Origin: Malaya genurostris
Taxonomy: Eukaryota; Arthropoda; Insecta; Diptera; Culicidae
Assembly: GCF_030247185.1 (NCBI RefSeq)
Contig: NC_080570.1
Span: forward strand, 146,974,641-147,038,640
Direction: 5' to 3'
DNA length: 64,000 nt
In this document: one piece after another, positions 13,608 through 25,132 of the stretch
How positions within the stretch are numbered: position 1 is the first letter of the stretch
Layout of the letters: each line of letters begins with the position of its first letter
The notes under the pieces: generated by a model
Databases searched by the model: none
What the model saw: the letters and a program-made list of their open reading frames with translations, nothing else
What the model was told of the DNA's origin: nothing
Program-made: the position numbers and the translations under genes

Positions 13608-13940
13608 CGATTTATTACCGAGATTCTCAACAATTTATTCTTTTGCCGAAATGGGTGCCGAATTATTTCACCGAGAATCAGCTAAAAAAAGTGTGTAAAA
13701 TCTAACCATTTTACAGGGAAAGATTCGTTCAAAAAACTGAAAAAGAGTGAACCGTTCTCAGTATGAAACTGAGTGAAAAGAAATAATTATACACTTCGAA
13801 AATTTCGCCGATTTCGGTAAATTTTTACCGAATTTTCAACAACTGAACGTTCGGTAGAAAATAATTTTGTTGAACTGTCAATTAACTACCCATTCTGCAA
13901 ACCAAATGGAATCATCTAACGAATCGACCGTCCCACGACA

Positions 13941-14163
13941 AAAGGGCCTAACTGCAAATGACAGTTTCTCTTTGTTTACTTTTTCTTTCACAATTTACCG
14001 AACTGATTTTATATTTGACGCATTACTCTTCGCAAAACTTTCAAGGTAAAACTACAAGCTTTCGATTTATATTGGAAACTTTAGAGAATTTGCAATAATG
14101 GCTGCGTAATAATCAAAAGAGAAAGTAAACAAAGAGAGGCTCTCATTTTCAGTTAGGCCCTTT
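13941..14163. mobile_element. Small foldback MITE, 'AAAGGGCCTAACTG' family
   Basis: Ends AAAGGGCCTAACTGCAAATG and its inverted counterpart (…CAGTTAGGCCCTTT), with homology running about 48 bp inward through 'TCTCTTTGTTTACTTT'. A related copy is at 37601-37858, where the same core is extended outward. No coding capacity; target duplication not clear. Confidence 0.7.
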
Positions 14164-14576
14164 AGATTCTAAAACTTTTCTGATTCTAAATTTTTTTGTT
14201 TTTGTTTTGTTTTGGTTAAGTTTCTTGATTTAAATGAACTATCGGATATCTCAAATACACTATCGTAAGTCTTTTGGAGTCGGGTATTTCTCGCAGAAAC
14301 GAGTGAAGAATATTTGTACCAGTCGTGGCAACGGTTTCATTGCCGATATAGACCCACGCAAAAAGAACGAAATGTTGATCGGTTGCAGCCAGTAAAAATT
14401 GAGAAAAAAAGTGAATTGATGTCCCGGTTGACTAGAATTATGAGCCAACACACTGCACAATCCGTCAAGTCCACAGGAAAATACGTTCGAATGATATGAA
14501 CATATATAACTAGATTTGAATTTGAAGAATTGAATAATTTTTAAAATTATTGACTAATATTCTAAAATCATATGTA
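14164..14576. other. AT-rich spacer, nothing recognised
   Basis: No gene or repeat recognised. Confidence 0.4.
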
Positions 14577-14583
14577 CCCCAAG

Positions 14584-15125
14584 CACAGACTAACAAACAT
14601 GACAGTATGAGTAAGTTCTTATAAAAATAATTTTTCGTGATGCACTAGTTCCACCTATATTGTACTGCGCGAACTATTTACTATCGGTACACCCCTTGTG
14701 TTATGAAAAAGTTTTTTTACTAGTTGGTTTCCCCTCGTTTGTCAACACCGATCAGCTGCTTGCAGGGATGCCTGATTTAATTAAAATATTTGATAATGAA
14801 TCGTCACAATAAATTATTGGGTTACGTTGACAATATATTTAATTTTTTTAAGCGATGTTGGAAGGTAACCATTTATTTTTCTCAACGTTGTTCATCTAGA
14901 CTATTTTTGATTGTGTTGGTAATTTTCACCCGAAATTAAGCGGCGCCAGACCAGAAGTAAGTAGATATTGTAACAAAATTTTTCGATTTTGTATTGCGTT
15001 GGAGGATGAGAAGTAGGCACAATTCTGTATACAGTTTTGGCAATATGTATTAAATCTGTATCCTGCATGAAATTCGCATGGACGTATACAAATCGATACA
15101 CTACAGTCTTGTCTGTTAGTCTGTG
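14584..15125. mobile_element. Non-autonomous DNA transposon with 7-bp TSD, copy 1
   Basis: The ends are CACAGACTAACAAACATGAC and, on the other side, the complement of CACAGACTAACAGACAAGAC. Flanking 7-bp duplications CCCCAAG lie at 14577-14583 and 15126-15132. Most of the 542 bp matches 26370-26892 in inverted orientation. The 7-bp duplication is seen twice independently in this window. Aedes MITE catalogues group such elements as a 7-bp class; the superfamily is not established here. Confidence 0.85.
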
Positions 15126-15132
15126 CCCCAAG

Positions 15133-16394
15133 GCCCATTAAGAATTTTTGTCGTGACTAGGACCTACTTTACTATGGGGCGCCTTTTCAAAATTTACCCT
15201 CTGAGAAAGTAATAAGTTTTTGATCTTGAATATCTCTTGTTGTATCTAGCGTATCAACATAATTTTGATATTTATATAATCTAACTACCAATAGATTCGC
15301 AATTTTTCAACTTGAACGATCATTATTTTATTATAAAGAACTATAAAAATTACTTCGTAAAATTTAATTCTGTGTCAGAATTTTTACATCGATCCGTAAT
15401 TATCCGTTCTTTAGTGTGGTTGCATCGTTTCTAATTCTAGTAGTGAAGAAGAGGAATGCTAGCACAATTCACACAATCGGTCAACTAACTGATATTCGGA
15501 AGTGTGAAGGAAGCGTACCAGTTTTATTCGTATTCACGACATCCCGTTATGTCTTTGACATTACGCACCCGCCTTTCTGCTACGAAGCTCAATGTGAACA
15601 AATAACAGTTTCGAAATTCTCAATGAACACTGGCAAATCTTAAAAAGACAGTTGTTTTTTTATAACCGAATTTGTTGCTTATTACGCAATATTCCTGTAT
15701 TTTAAGGAAACCACACCTTCTACAGATTGGCAGAAACAACTTTCGTTTCGTCAACAGTCAATATTCACCATAAATTGAGTAACATTCAAGCATATTGACT
15801 AATGCATCAGACTAAGGGAAACAAACCTGCGAAAATCACGTTCAACTATGTAATTTCCAACCGCCGAATAGACGCTGTGCATGGGAGGGACGGGAAAGGG
15901 ACGTGATCATTCCTCGGTTTGACTTTGTAGTAATCACGTACTTCGAAGGTCCGGACCACCTTGAAGGTTGCCTTTGCCGTAGGTATGTCAGGTACTCACT
16001 GGCATAGACAATAAATGAACTCGCAGGAGTAACAACCGTGTGTGTGTTCAGTGGAAATATTATGATTCAAAAACAAAATATGTGAATACTAAAGCGAATT
16101 CTTTGCGATCCAACGATGAAGTCAATGAACGTGATTTGACATTTTACAAAGTTCGATGGCATATGATTCATATTTAGAATAATTTCGAGCAGTATGGAAT
16201 ATCAAGAGTAGGTGTAAAGAAAAATATGGTAAATTCAAAGCAGAAAGAACGTTCAAAGAGTCATTATAAACGCAGAAAAACGATGAATTATCATTAACCG
16301 AATGATCTTTGTAGAATTTTAGGTGCTATAATGGCGATGAGTTTCAAAAAACATGCTTTGGATTGTTGATTGTATCTTTAGGAAAATACATATT
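15133..16394. other. No gene; fragment of a repeat shared with 39 and 47 kb
   Basis: About 15150-15215 (minus strand) contains 'AAATTTTGAAAAGGCGCCCC', matching a module at 39465-39495 and, more weakly, 47790-47815. The rest has no recognised feature. On the minus strand 15985-15840 a 47-codon frame with a gene-like look ends at a stop but lacks convincing splice context. Confidence 0.4.
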
Positions 16395-16562
16395 TCTGTT
16401 TCAACAGACTTTCGCAGCCGATTCTTAGCGTACATAATCATTGCATGGCCAGTACAACGATCCTACTACTGACACTATGAATCCTTCCAGGTCGGGGCTC
16501 GAACATATGACAACTAGCTTGTAAGACCACCGCCGTATGCATTGAACCGCCAACCCAGGCGT
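16395..16562 (-). repeat. Feilai-like tRNA-derived SINE, copy 1
   Basis: Reading the minus strand: 'GTTGGCGGTTCAATGCATAC', then the B box in 'ATGTTCGAGCCCCGACC' (near 16495), then 'TGGAAGGATTC' and 'CGAAAGTCTGTTGAAACAG'. The same modules occur at 38340-38515 and 52043-52238. A tRNA-like head with a shared tRNA-unrelated body fits the mosquito SINE group typified by Feilai of Aedes aegypti. The exact family name is inference. Confidence 0.65.
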
Positions 16563-18436
16563 ATCAACGGACGAATCACAAATTGAAGTAGTGAAGATCT
16601 TTGTACAGACATTTGGTGATCAGCACTGAAATACAATTTTAAACTAATGTGAACAGATATTCAAAGAAGTCTAAGCATCACGGAACTTTATTTTCAGACT
16701 AAGAATTGTATGACCTAACTTGAGGTTGCATAGTAGGCGTTGGAATGCCGTTGGAACTTATGAAGTTGACATTTCTGCTGTTTTTCCAAGAAGGGCGAAT
16801 CTAACACTGACAGCAATTGGAGAATAAGATCGATCAATGTCGGACATTTTTCGTGAAATTGGCCGGTTTCCGCGATTAAAAGAAATCTGCGGGTAATTTT
16901 GTCGTCTCATTTGCAATTTCCAGTAGCCATCTAGAATAACAAAAATAAATAACTTCGCTCTTCCTTACTAGCAATTAAAGTATCGCCCTGATTGTTGGCA
17001 TGGAACACGGAGAATTTTTAGACCAAATTGTTGGATTTTAAAGCATTTATCCGTAGGAGAAAAAAACTCGATTTTTTCTCGATTTGTAAGTTTCTTCCTT
17101 CTTTGAAAAACAGTTGATTTTGAAACTGGATAAATATATGGTATTGAAATTCAATCGTTGGAAAACAAAATTAATCGTCAAAAGTCGTTGTATATTCCTG
17201 TGAACTACGAAGATATGAAAAATAAATACTGATTGAGTCTCTTATTCTATAACCATAATTTGTTGGAGTATCTTTTAACCTCATTTCATTGTAGAAATCT
17301 CATTTTATTAGTAAACACAGATGAATACAGATTTTTTATACAGAGTAATTCAAATTTTCTTGGAAAACATCTGGCATCTCTGCCCTACAACTATAGATCA
17401 GCGGATGCATTGTTAACATTCCAATAGAACTGTCAAAAGCGATTCCAATCTACTTGTTTACAATTGCCTTTTTACTCGTTGTTCACCATCAACGTGGAAG
17501 TATTGCTATCGCATAGTGAATATACAAATGCAAGCGGTGTCATTTTTTCAGTTTTCCCATGTTTATCTCGTTGCCAGATTTGCGATTTCTCACCGCAGAA
17601 TTATGGTTCTAGAATTCCTAATGACAACCAGTTACACCCCTATGTGCCGGTGATGTTTGGCTGCTTCTTACTAAAATCCTGGAGGCAAAATGAATTTATG
17701 TTCAACTGCTGAACCAACAAATGCAACCTGAAATAAGTAAGCAACAACAAAACCAAAAAAAAAAATGACTCACCTTCAAACGTTTTTGCTTGTTGCCTGG
17801 AACAATAACCCAATAGTATCTAATTTCACTTCAAGCGAACTTCAAGATCTCGCCAATAAATCAGCCCATTATAGAAATAAAAAATCTGGCGAAGAATAAT
17901 AATTTTTCCCACTACCGCCACCACTTATTGTGTGTACGTGTGTCCGTTCTGTCCGTTCCACTCCGATTTTTAGACCCACCACACCGCGCCGGACCGATCG
18001 AAGGACCCCTCGCTGCAGTCGGAACTGGGAAAGCAACAAACTGTCAGGCTTCAATTTCGGCAAATGATTCTCCACTGGAAATGGGCTAACGAGTTCTGCG
18101 TGGGAGGAAGATTGCGTTTCGATTAACAAGCTCGCGCGTTCTCGCACCGGTGCAGACCCGCGAGAACCGAGATTTATGTTAACTAAATATTGAAATAATT
18201 ATGCGCAAAAGGCTGTCTAGCAGTCACGCTCATGTGTCAAGAAAAGGAGAACAAATGAGAACCGACGACGATGGACCGGTCGATGCTGGCCGGGAGGTTC
18301 GCACCCATCGGCATAGAAAAGACACATCACAGCGCGGAGAGATCATCTCAGTGGCGCCAAGATCGCCAATCGGTCGCAACGAGGACGGGCGGATCATGTT
18401 TCAGTTTCTCTCTTGCCTCGCTGTGTTTGTTGCTAA
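16563..18436. other. No gene recognised; CpG-rich patch at 17.9-18.4 kb
   Basis: 16.6-17.8 kb is AT-rich and featureless. 17930-18430 is clearly GC- and CpG-richer, with short open frames in several registers but no family motif. It could be promoter or UTR sequence of an unrecognised gene, or an old insertion. Confidence 0.35.
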
Positions 18437-18631
18437 TGCCCCGTTTACACTTCTGCTGGTTGCCAGCATGCTGGTGTCAGTGTACTGCCCTCTTAGGAAA
18501 AAAACGTTCAACGGTGGTCCTTCGTTGGTCTAATACTTTGGATCATTGGACCACAGTTGAACGTTTTTTCCTAAGAGGGCAGTACACTGACACCAGCATG
18601 CTGGCAGCCAGCAGAAGTGTAAACGGGGCAT
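18437..18631. mobile_element. 195-bp hairpin MITE
   Basis: Arms of about 80 bp are nearly identical inverted copies. They start TGCCCCGTTTACACTTCTGC and run through 'AGCATGCTGGTGTCAGTG' and 'CTCTTAGGAAAAAA' to 'GTTCAAC'. Only about 28 bases lie between them. The central part ('AACGTTCAACGGTGGTCCTT') recurs at 58400-58440 inside a hAT-type element. Target duplication is unclear. Very recent or conserved, as the arms differ at only a few positions. Confidence 0.85.
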
Positions 18632-19547
18632 AAGGAGCAGTAAAAGGTTTGAGCTGTGCGCTGATCAATCCCGGTGATGGATATCCGAGCACAAACTCTG
18701 AATTCGTATTGCACACACAATCAGGCCGCAGATCTATTTCCAACTCTGCCATCCCGAGGAAGATAGTAAGGTATGGTTACGTACGAGCAAACAGAACCTG
18801 GAGTGGTTTGGGATCGTTTCAGATTTCAGTGGTGCAGCCAATGTTTAACCACGATTTTCCGGAACAGTTGTCCGCGGGCCTCAATGGTTCCAAGGAAACG
18901 ATCGTGTCACAGATATATGCGATGACAGTCGGTAGCCACAGAACAAGCCGAACTGACAAAGGACCCGTCTTGTTTGGTTTGCTGCTTCGAGTTAAACACC
19001 GAATAACTACTGAAATTTACTTAATATGATTAGCGCACAATTACGATTTTCACGGAAAATCATATTCACGATAACAAACTACTGGATTACCGTAAATGCA
19101 ATTAGAATTACTTCAAACACAACTAGAAATTCAATTCGGACATTATTATTCATTCGGTATTTTCGAACGATTCGACTGGCAAAAACTTATATCATCTATG
19201 TTAACAGCGAATTCTAGCGGTTTATGCTGGAATTCTAAAAAGAACTGAAGAACCTGAATGACTCCAGTTGAAAGGTCCTTGATGAAATATAACTGAAAAT
19301 CAACATGAAAACTTGCTAAAGCTGGATAGAAGAAAATGAACTGAGAGTTCGATCCGCATTTTTTCACTCAGTTCCGATAGATTCCCCGTAACAACCGGTT
19401 GGAGGCGAAATTCATTCGGAATCGGTTGTTGCACTGGAGTTCGAATTATTCATTATTCATTATTCAGAATTAATTATGACATGGAATTCTGAATGGAAAT
19501 ATTTCACTCATTCGAGTTTAATTTGGAATTCGGATCTGTTAATGTGG
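18632..19547. other. No gene recognised
   Basis: The first 350 bases continue the GC-richer patch seen before the hairpin, then AT-rich DNA. Open frames of up to 126 codons have no recognisable motifs. Confidence 0.4.
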
Positions 19548-19555
19548 GATTGTAC

Positions 19556-20204
19556 CAGAGATGCCAGATATTTTCATAGAAAATCTGTATTGCTTTGCAT
19601 AAAAAATCTGTATTAATCTGTATTCACAATAAAATGAAATACTTACAACAAAATTATGCTAAAAGATGTTGTTTCAATAGATTGTGGTTGTAGGATGATA
19701 GATTCAATCAGTCATTGCCGCACTCACAAGAATATTCAACAACTAAATGTCATAGTTTTTTTATCCACAACAATTCAATTGTAATTCCATATATTTACCT
19801 AGTTTGAAAATGTTGACTTTATAATTTGACATGAAATTTCAACGCCCAATATGCAACCTCAAGTCAGGTCATACAACTCTCAGTTTGACAGTAAAGTTTC
19901 ATGATGCCATTGCTTCCTTTCAAATTGGTTCCAAATTATAATATAAATGGATTTCACAAGAGATTTCCATATTAATTTGTGATTTGTCCGTTGATTGATA
20001 GACTTCTATCTCGTCACTGAAATCAAATACTAAAAGATAGCTAAGACAGAAAAGTTCAATTTTTTCTTTCTTGCTTTTTGTGCGATCTGTATAAATCTGT
20101 ATTAAATTGAGGAAATCTGTATAAAATCTGTACTCTGTATTAAATCTGTATGAGCATGTAAAAATCTGTATAATACAGATAAATCTGTATAAATGGCATC
20201 TCTG
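19556..20204. mobile_element. hAT-type MITE with perfect 8-bp TSD
   Basis: Ends CAGAGATGCCAGATATTTTC on the left and …AAATGGCATCTCTG on the right (11-12-bp inverted repeat). Perfect 8-bp duplications GATTGTAC flank it at 19548-19555 and 20205-20212. An 8-bp duplication with CAG-ends is the signature of the hAT superfamily. The interior is AT-rich, with many 'AAATCTGTAT' repeats near both ends and no transposase. Confidence 0.9.
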
Positions 20205-20212
20205 GATTGTAC

Positions 20213-21659
20213 TGACCTTGTGGTTGGGATAATCGGAAGGATTTTCTACGGGGTTATTACTGATTGTCACTTGAATCCAGAGCTGCCAGATATGTTAGCA
20301 ACAATTCCGGCAAAAGTCTGGCAACAATGCAACAACCGTTTCCGGCAGAGAATTTCGCTTAGCAATTATTAACGGTTCTATTTCTGTCGGATTCTTGCCA
20401 TACAAGACTGGCAGAACCGTTTTGAATCGGTTCTACATTTTAAGCGTCTTGGTTTTATTTTTTCAATAAAAAGTACATATGAAAGGCAATAAGTTATTGC
20501 CCTTCATATATACTAATTATGGAAAATGTTTTGCCAATAACATTGCTTCTCACTACCAAACATACCCATATTTCAATCAAATTCATAAGATACGTGTTTT
20601 GTATGTACATGCGGGATTGACGAATATCAAATGAAGTCGAATAAAAAAAAAGAAAAGAGACGGAAGAGAAATAAACAAGACACGTGCGGCGAGATAATGA
20701 CGCAATTTCGCCTGGACAATTTTGACAGCAGCCGGAATGCAGCCAGCCTTCTGACGGTTGCCAGAATTCCTCACAAGCGGGCTTTTTTGTTAAGGAATCT
20801 GCATCAATCTGTAATGGGACATTACCGCGAAACTAAATTACCGGTAGCGACACCTGTCAATGAAAAATGGAACTAAGAAAAGGAGGGTTCTTTCGAAAAA
20901 TTTAATTCTACAGTAGTGATTTGCAAATTTTTTTTCGTTTATTCAATAGCACAAATAGATATCATCAATAAAAGTGAACTTTGAGTAGAAGAAAATCGAT
21001 TTCGTGGTGATTACTACTACTTTTTTTGTGGGAAACTACGATTAACGATGGAAAATCTTCAGAAATGTGTGAAATTAAGTAAGGTTAGGTTTATTCGGAC
21101 CAACATTTTTAAACAGAAACCAGTGTGATATTGATTTCTCGAGTACTAGAATGTTTAGTGATCGAGTACCATTTATTTTGGATATTTTATTTGTTGTTTT
21201 CGGGCATACGAAAAATGGTATTGAAACAAATGTAATGCTTAATTTCAAATAAACGTTAGTTTTCGCACAATAAATTAAGATCAACATTACCACCTCAGAG
21301 TAAAAACTTTTTCTTCAACTTCTACTATGATTTTTCATGTGAATTTGCTCGTTTTCAGGTGGAGTAATGAAAAGTTTTCCTAACATTTTAACATCTCTTG
21401 CTGAAAGTATCATTTCTAAACTAGCAGCGCTTCTACATTTCATTGTGCCAATTGAGTTTAGGAAATCTGTAAAAAATCTTTATAAAATCTGTATGCGATG
21501 TCTAAATGGCATACAGATGTTTAAATGGCATCTCTGCTTGAATCTGCATCAGAATCGATTATCAACTTTGAATCAGAATTCGGCTAGGAATCAAGTTGAG
21601 CTTGGGATTGGATTTTTTGTGTGAGTTTTATTACGAAAGACCTATTCGGGTTTATGTCT
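20213..21659. other. No gene; solo end of a hAT-type MITE
   Basis: About 21440-21536 ('AAATCTGTAAAAAATC' … 'TTAAATGGCATCTCTG') matches the right terminus of the element at 19556-20204 without a matching left end. Otherwise AT-rich intergenic DNA upstream of ORC2. Confidence 0.5.
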
Positions 21660-21709
21660 TGACTATAGTTATAGCATACATTTTATAGTTAAGTATTATA
21701 GCAAAACGA

Positions 21710-21730
21710 GCGCGAAATAAACCGTCAGTT
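21710..21730 (+). promoter_or_regulatory. Putative ORC2 core promoter: E2F site plus initiator
   Basis: 21710-21717 GCGCGAAA is a perfect E2F consensus on the minus strand (TTTCGCGC). Eight bases downstream, TCAGTT (21725-21730) matches the arthropod initiator. Both lie about 90-110 bp before the ORC2 start codon. E2F control of replication genes is established in animals; its use here is inference. Confidence 0.5.
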
Positions 21731-21818
21731 TTTGTTTATGTTTGTTTCAGCTGGTCTTGTCGAATAATTCCATATACTAATTCTCTAGTTAAAAATAACA
21801 ATAACAATATCTTACGAA

Positions 21819-23934
21819 ATGAATCGTCGAAGAACTAAGATTCCTGAGGATGGCGAAGCTAAGGAGAATATAATTGTGATAGATTCCAGTGACGAGGCAT
21901 CCAGTTCCCGCAGAAAGTCTACCCGATGCTCAACGGTTAATAAGGAAGCCGCTGCATCTCCTTCGGCGCATCGAGTTAGGCAAAGTATGCTAGTTGATAA
22001 ACAGGCACATTCCGATGACGATTGTGACCGTCAGTTGGAACAAACGGATCGAAGGCGATCGACGCGACACCGATCGCCTAGCAAACGTTACACACAGGAT
22101 TTCGTACAGGAAACCCGAAAAAAGTACACTCGGGCCGATCAAAACGAAAGTGACCACGAAGGAATCTCCTTGGATTCGGAAGATGAAATTCAACTGAACG
22201 AGCTGGCTGGGAAAGTGAAAGCCACCACACTGTTCGAGGATCGTGAGGACGTTGAGGGACATCGCATTTACGGTTTCAAAACGCCTAAGAAACGCGGCTC
22301 GATGAATGTGCTTGTTTCCAGTATTCAACAGAAGACCCCAACGAGAACACCCAACCGTGGGGCAGTCAGTAAACTGGCGATGACCCCGAAGACTCCCAGT
22401 GGTACGCCTTCGGCGGCTAAAAGGAAGAGCATTGCCACAGCAAAAACCCCTCATCGTGACCGGAACAAGCTTAAAAAGAGTTGGTATGTCAGGTTGTACG
22501 TAATACAATTTAGTAATTTGATTTGTTATGTTTTAGATATTTCTAAAATCGTTCGAGATGAATCCGGATCGGACTTTTCAGCTAGTGAAAGTGATTATGT
22601 TCCATCTTCCGAAGAAGAGGATGACGATCATCATCAGGATGATAATACAGATGGTGGCAGCACTGAGGAGGAAAGTTCAGAAGAGGAAGCGAAACCCAAA
22701 CGTCCCGTATTGAAAACGCCATCGGCAAAGATCGGCATTGCTCCTGGAAAACCTGATTCGATTACCAGCAACCAAAATCAGACGGATGACCAGCGGATTA
22801 GTAATCGTACGCGGGCACGCGGCCGAAAAAACCCTGATCTTCAGTACGTATTACAGAGTGATGATTATTTTGCCACTCACAGCAACTCGAAGGTGGTGAC
22901 TTCGGATCACACACTGGATCGATTAAACACCCCACGATTGCCGCACGATCAATTATTCCGCTTGCTCGGGGAATTACGTAGTTCAACGGAACACGAAAAG
23001 TCTATACAGGAACTGCACGAAGAATACGAAAGCTACTTCAACAAGTGGCTGTTTCTAATGAACGAAGGTTTCAACATTCTCCTGTACGGTTTGGGTTCCA
23101 AACGAAATTTACTTCAAGCATTCCATCGGAAAGTTCTCGCTAATCAGCCCGTTATTGTTATAAATGGATTTTTTCCAACCCTGACGGTGAAAGACGTCCT
23201 GGATGCCATCACGGGAGACATTTTAGATCTGAATATTCACAGTAGCAACTTCCATGAGTTGGTCGATATAATCGAGGAAGAGTTTAGCTATCTGCCGGAC
23301 ACGCATCTGTTTCTGATTGTACATAACCTGGACGGAACGATGCTGCGGAACAGCAAAGCACAGAACGTTTTAGCGCGGTTGGCCAAGATCGATAATATTC
23401 ATCTGTTGGCTTCTATTGACCATATCAATACTCCTTTGAGTAAGTGTAGCTAATTATTTTTTGAATTTGATTAAATTAATCATTTTTTTCTACCAAACAG
23501 TTTGGGACTCGTCCAAGTTGAGCTACTACAACTTCTCGTGGTGGGACGTGACCACGATGCTGCCGTACTCGGACGAAACGGCGTTCGAGAATTCGTTACT
23601 GGTGCAGAACTCCGGCGCATTGGCCCTGTCTTCGATGAAGAATGTGTTCAAATCGCTCACGACCAACTCGCGCGGGATTTTCCTGGTCATCGTTAAGCAT
23701 CAGCTGGCGAACAAGGGCAACCCGCACTATCCGGGTATGCTGTTTAAGGATCTGTACGGATGCTGCCGAGAGGCGTTCCTCGTCAGCACCGATCTGGCAC
23801 TTCGGGCCCAGCTGACCGAATTCATCGATCACAAGCTGGTGCGGGTGAAACGAACCGTCGACGGGGCGGAAAATCTACTAATTCCGATCGAGTCTGGCCT
23901 GTTGGATCAGTTTTTGGAAGAAAATGATGGATAG
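21819..23934 (+). CDS. Orc2: Origin recognition complex subunit 2 (3 exons)
   Basis: ORC2 is a subunit of the six-protein complex that marks replication origins and loads the MCM helicase in the nucleus. Exons: 21819-22479, 22537-23439 and 23501-23934 (1998 nt, 665 aa). The second intron (61 bp, A|GTAAGT … ACAG|TT) is clear; the first is debatable (see findings). The N-terminal ~300 residues are disordered and charged, with clustered TP sites ('KTPKKRG', 'TPKTPSGTPS', roughly residues 150-210) that could be CDK targets, and an acidic stretch at about 240-270. From about residue 350 comes the conserved ORC2 domain: 'NILLYGLGSKRNLL' near 400 (the degenerate P-loop region), 'LFLIVHNLDG', 'LLASIDHINTPL', and after the intron 'SYYNFSWWDVTTMLPY'. 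The C-terminal winged-helix part ends 'LLDQFLEENDG'. Length is close to other insect ORC2 proteins. No frameshift is seen. The start is the first ATG after upstream stops. Confidence 0.93.
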
Positions 23935-23969
23935 TGGTTTTGTTTTTGAATTTACGTGTGTTGTCTGTC

Positions 23970-23975
23970 AATAAA
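23970..23975 (+). promoter_or_regulatory. ORC2 polyadenylation signal
   Basis: AATAAA 36 bases after the ORC2 stop codon, giving a very short 3' UTR. Confidence 0.7.
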
Positions 23976-24614
23976 TAATCGTTTTAACTTTACACCAATG
24001 GGACTGATATTTGACGTAGGACTACATCTTGCTTTACTTTACTCACCTCAATGAATTTTAAATATAATAGAGTAAGGGCTCCCTATTTCATCTCATTTGT
24101 AAGGACGTCGCCTTCAAACCTCGATTTAGCCACTAAAATCACTATAACTATTTCATATTACTGCTTCATTCGCCTTGCTCCACATTGAGATTTGATTCAC
24201 ATTCCTTAGAAATTAAAATAATGTTCATAAAACAGCAAAAAACACTTATGAAATGTTCACTACTCTGCTCCTAATTTCATCTCAATGGATTTTTATTCAT
24301 CCTATCTTTGATCATTTATTCATCCTATAAATTAGCAATGGCGACAGCAATCAAAACGAAATATTCCACTATTACACTCTCAGGTTCAAAATGTCAGAAT
24401 TCTTCTTAAAAACGGCCTAATGCCAACTATGAGACAATATCCGATATTTTTAGAACCAGTTTGAAATCATTTCAACGTTTAAAAATTTTTCAGTCGTTTC
24501 CGTTACCTTTCGCTTTAAATTTAAAATTTTACTGAAAAGTTAAATTGGTGAACTTCAAATAAAAACAAAACTGTGATTGTTACTATTTATTCATTAGCCC
24601 TTCTTAAAACAAAA
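23976..24614. other. No gene recognised
   Basis: AT-rich downstream flank of ORC2. 'AGAGTAAGGGCTCCCTATTTCATCTC' near 24068 and its counterpart 'GAAATAGGGAGCCGTTACCCTAT' near 25888-25911 are inverted copies, so 24.07-25.91 kb may be one larger inverted-repeat element enclosing the hAT-type MITE. Confidence 0.45.
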
Positions 24615-24622
24615 TGCAGAAC

Positions 24623-25132
24623 CAGAGATGCCATTTGTACAGATTTATCTGTATTGTACAGATTTTTGCGTTCGCATACTGGTTTAAATCAAAGTACCGA
24701 TTTTGTGAAGATTTCCTAAATTTAATACAGATTTGTACAGGTTCATAGAAAGAAAGAAGTAAAAAATTAGACTTTTCTCTCTGAGTATCTATTAGTATTT
24801 GATTGCAGTGATTCTTTAAAAGTTTATTAATCAACGGACAAATCACATGTTAAAGTGGAAATCTTTTATGTAGATAATTGATTATGAACACTGACAAACA
24901 TTTATATTAAAATTTGGAACCAATTTGAACTATTTGAAGCCAGATATTTTCATAGAATATGTATTACGTTGCATAGAAAGTCTATATCTGGTCTATCTGT
25001 TTTCACTAATAAAATGATGTTAACAGATTTTATTAGTGAAAACAGATTTAACATCATTTTATTAGTGAAAACAGATATAGAGTTTCTATGCAACGTAATA
25101 CATATTTTCTATGAAAATATCGGGCATCTCTG
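24623..25132. mobile_element. hAT-type MITE, same end family as 19.6 kb
   Basis: Left end CAGAGATGCCATTTGTACAG, right end …ATCGGGCATCTCTG. The flanking 8-mers TGCAGAAC and TGCACAGG match at only 5 of 8 positions, so the duplication has decayed or the ends were exchanged. The right half (24940-25125) is a foldback: 'TTTCACTAATAAAATGATGT' and 'TATGTATTACGTTGCATAGA' are followed by their inverted copies. Confidence 0.75.

Larger units (their letters stand above)
10790..13860. repeat. TTCGGTAA/TTACCGAA-rich repetitive block
   Basis: Over 3 kb the motif CGGTAA and its complement TTACCG(A) recur every 20-60 bases on both strands, for example near 10828, 11850, 12590, 12760, 13380-13440, 13500-13690 and 13810-13860. 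There is no coding signal. The block is interrupted by the nested MITEs at 11079-11612 and by a near-perfect palindrome at 13511-13607 that itself carries the motif. It is probably a cluster of related foldback elements that cannot be separated by eye. Confidence 0.55.

Noticed and set aside
15840..15985. Minus-strand 47-codon frame ('VVRTFEVRDYYKVKPRNDHV') considered as a terminal exon
   Set aside because: Reads plausibly, but the frame is preceded directly by a stop and needs a poor acceptor; no partner exon found.
18201..18633. 110- and 120-codon overlapping frames near 18.2-18.6 kb
   Set aside because: They run into the hairpin MITE and have no motif; the GC-rich patch alone does not make them genes.
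21990..22508. 172-codon frame antisense to ORC2
   Set aside because: Shadow of the real coding strand; no motifs, and the sense protein is conserved.
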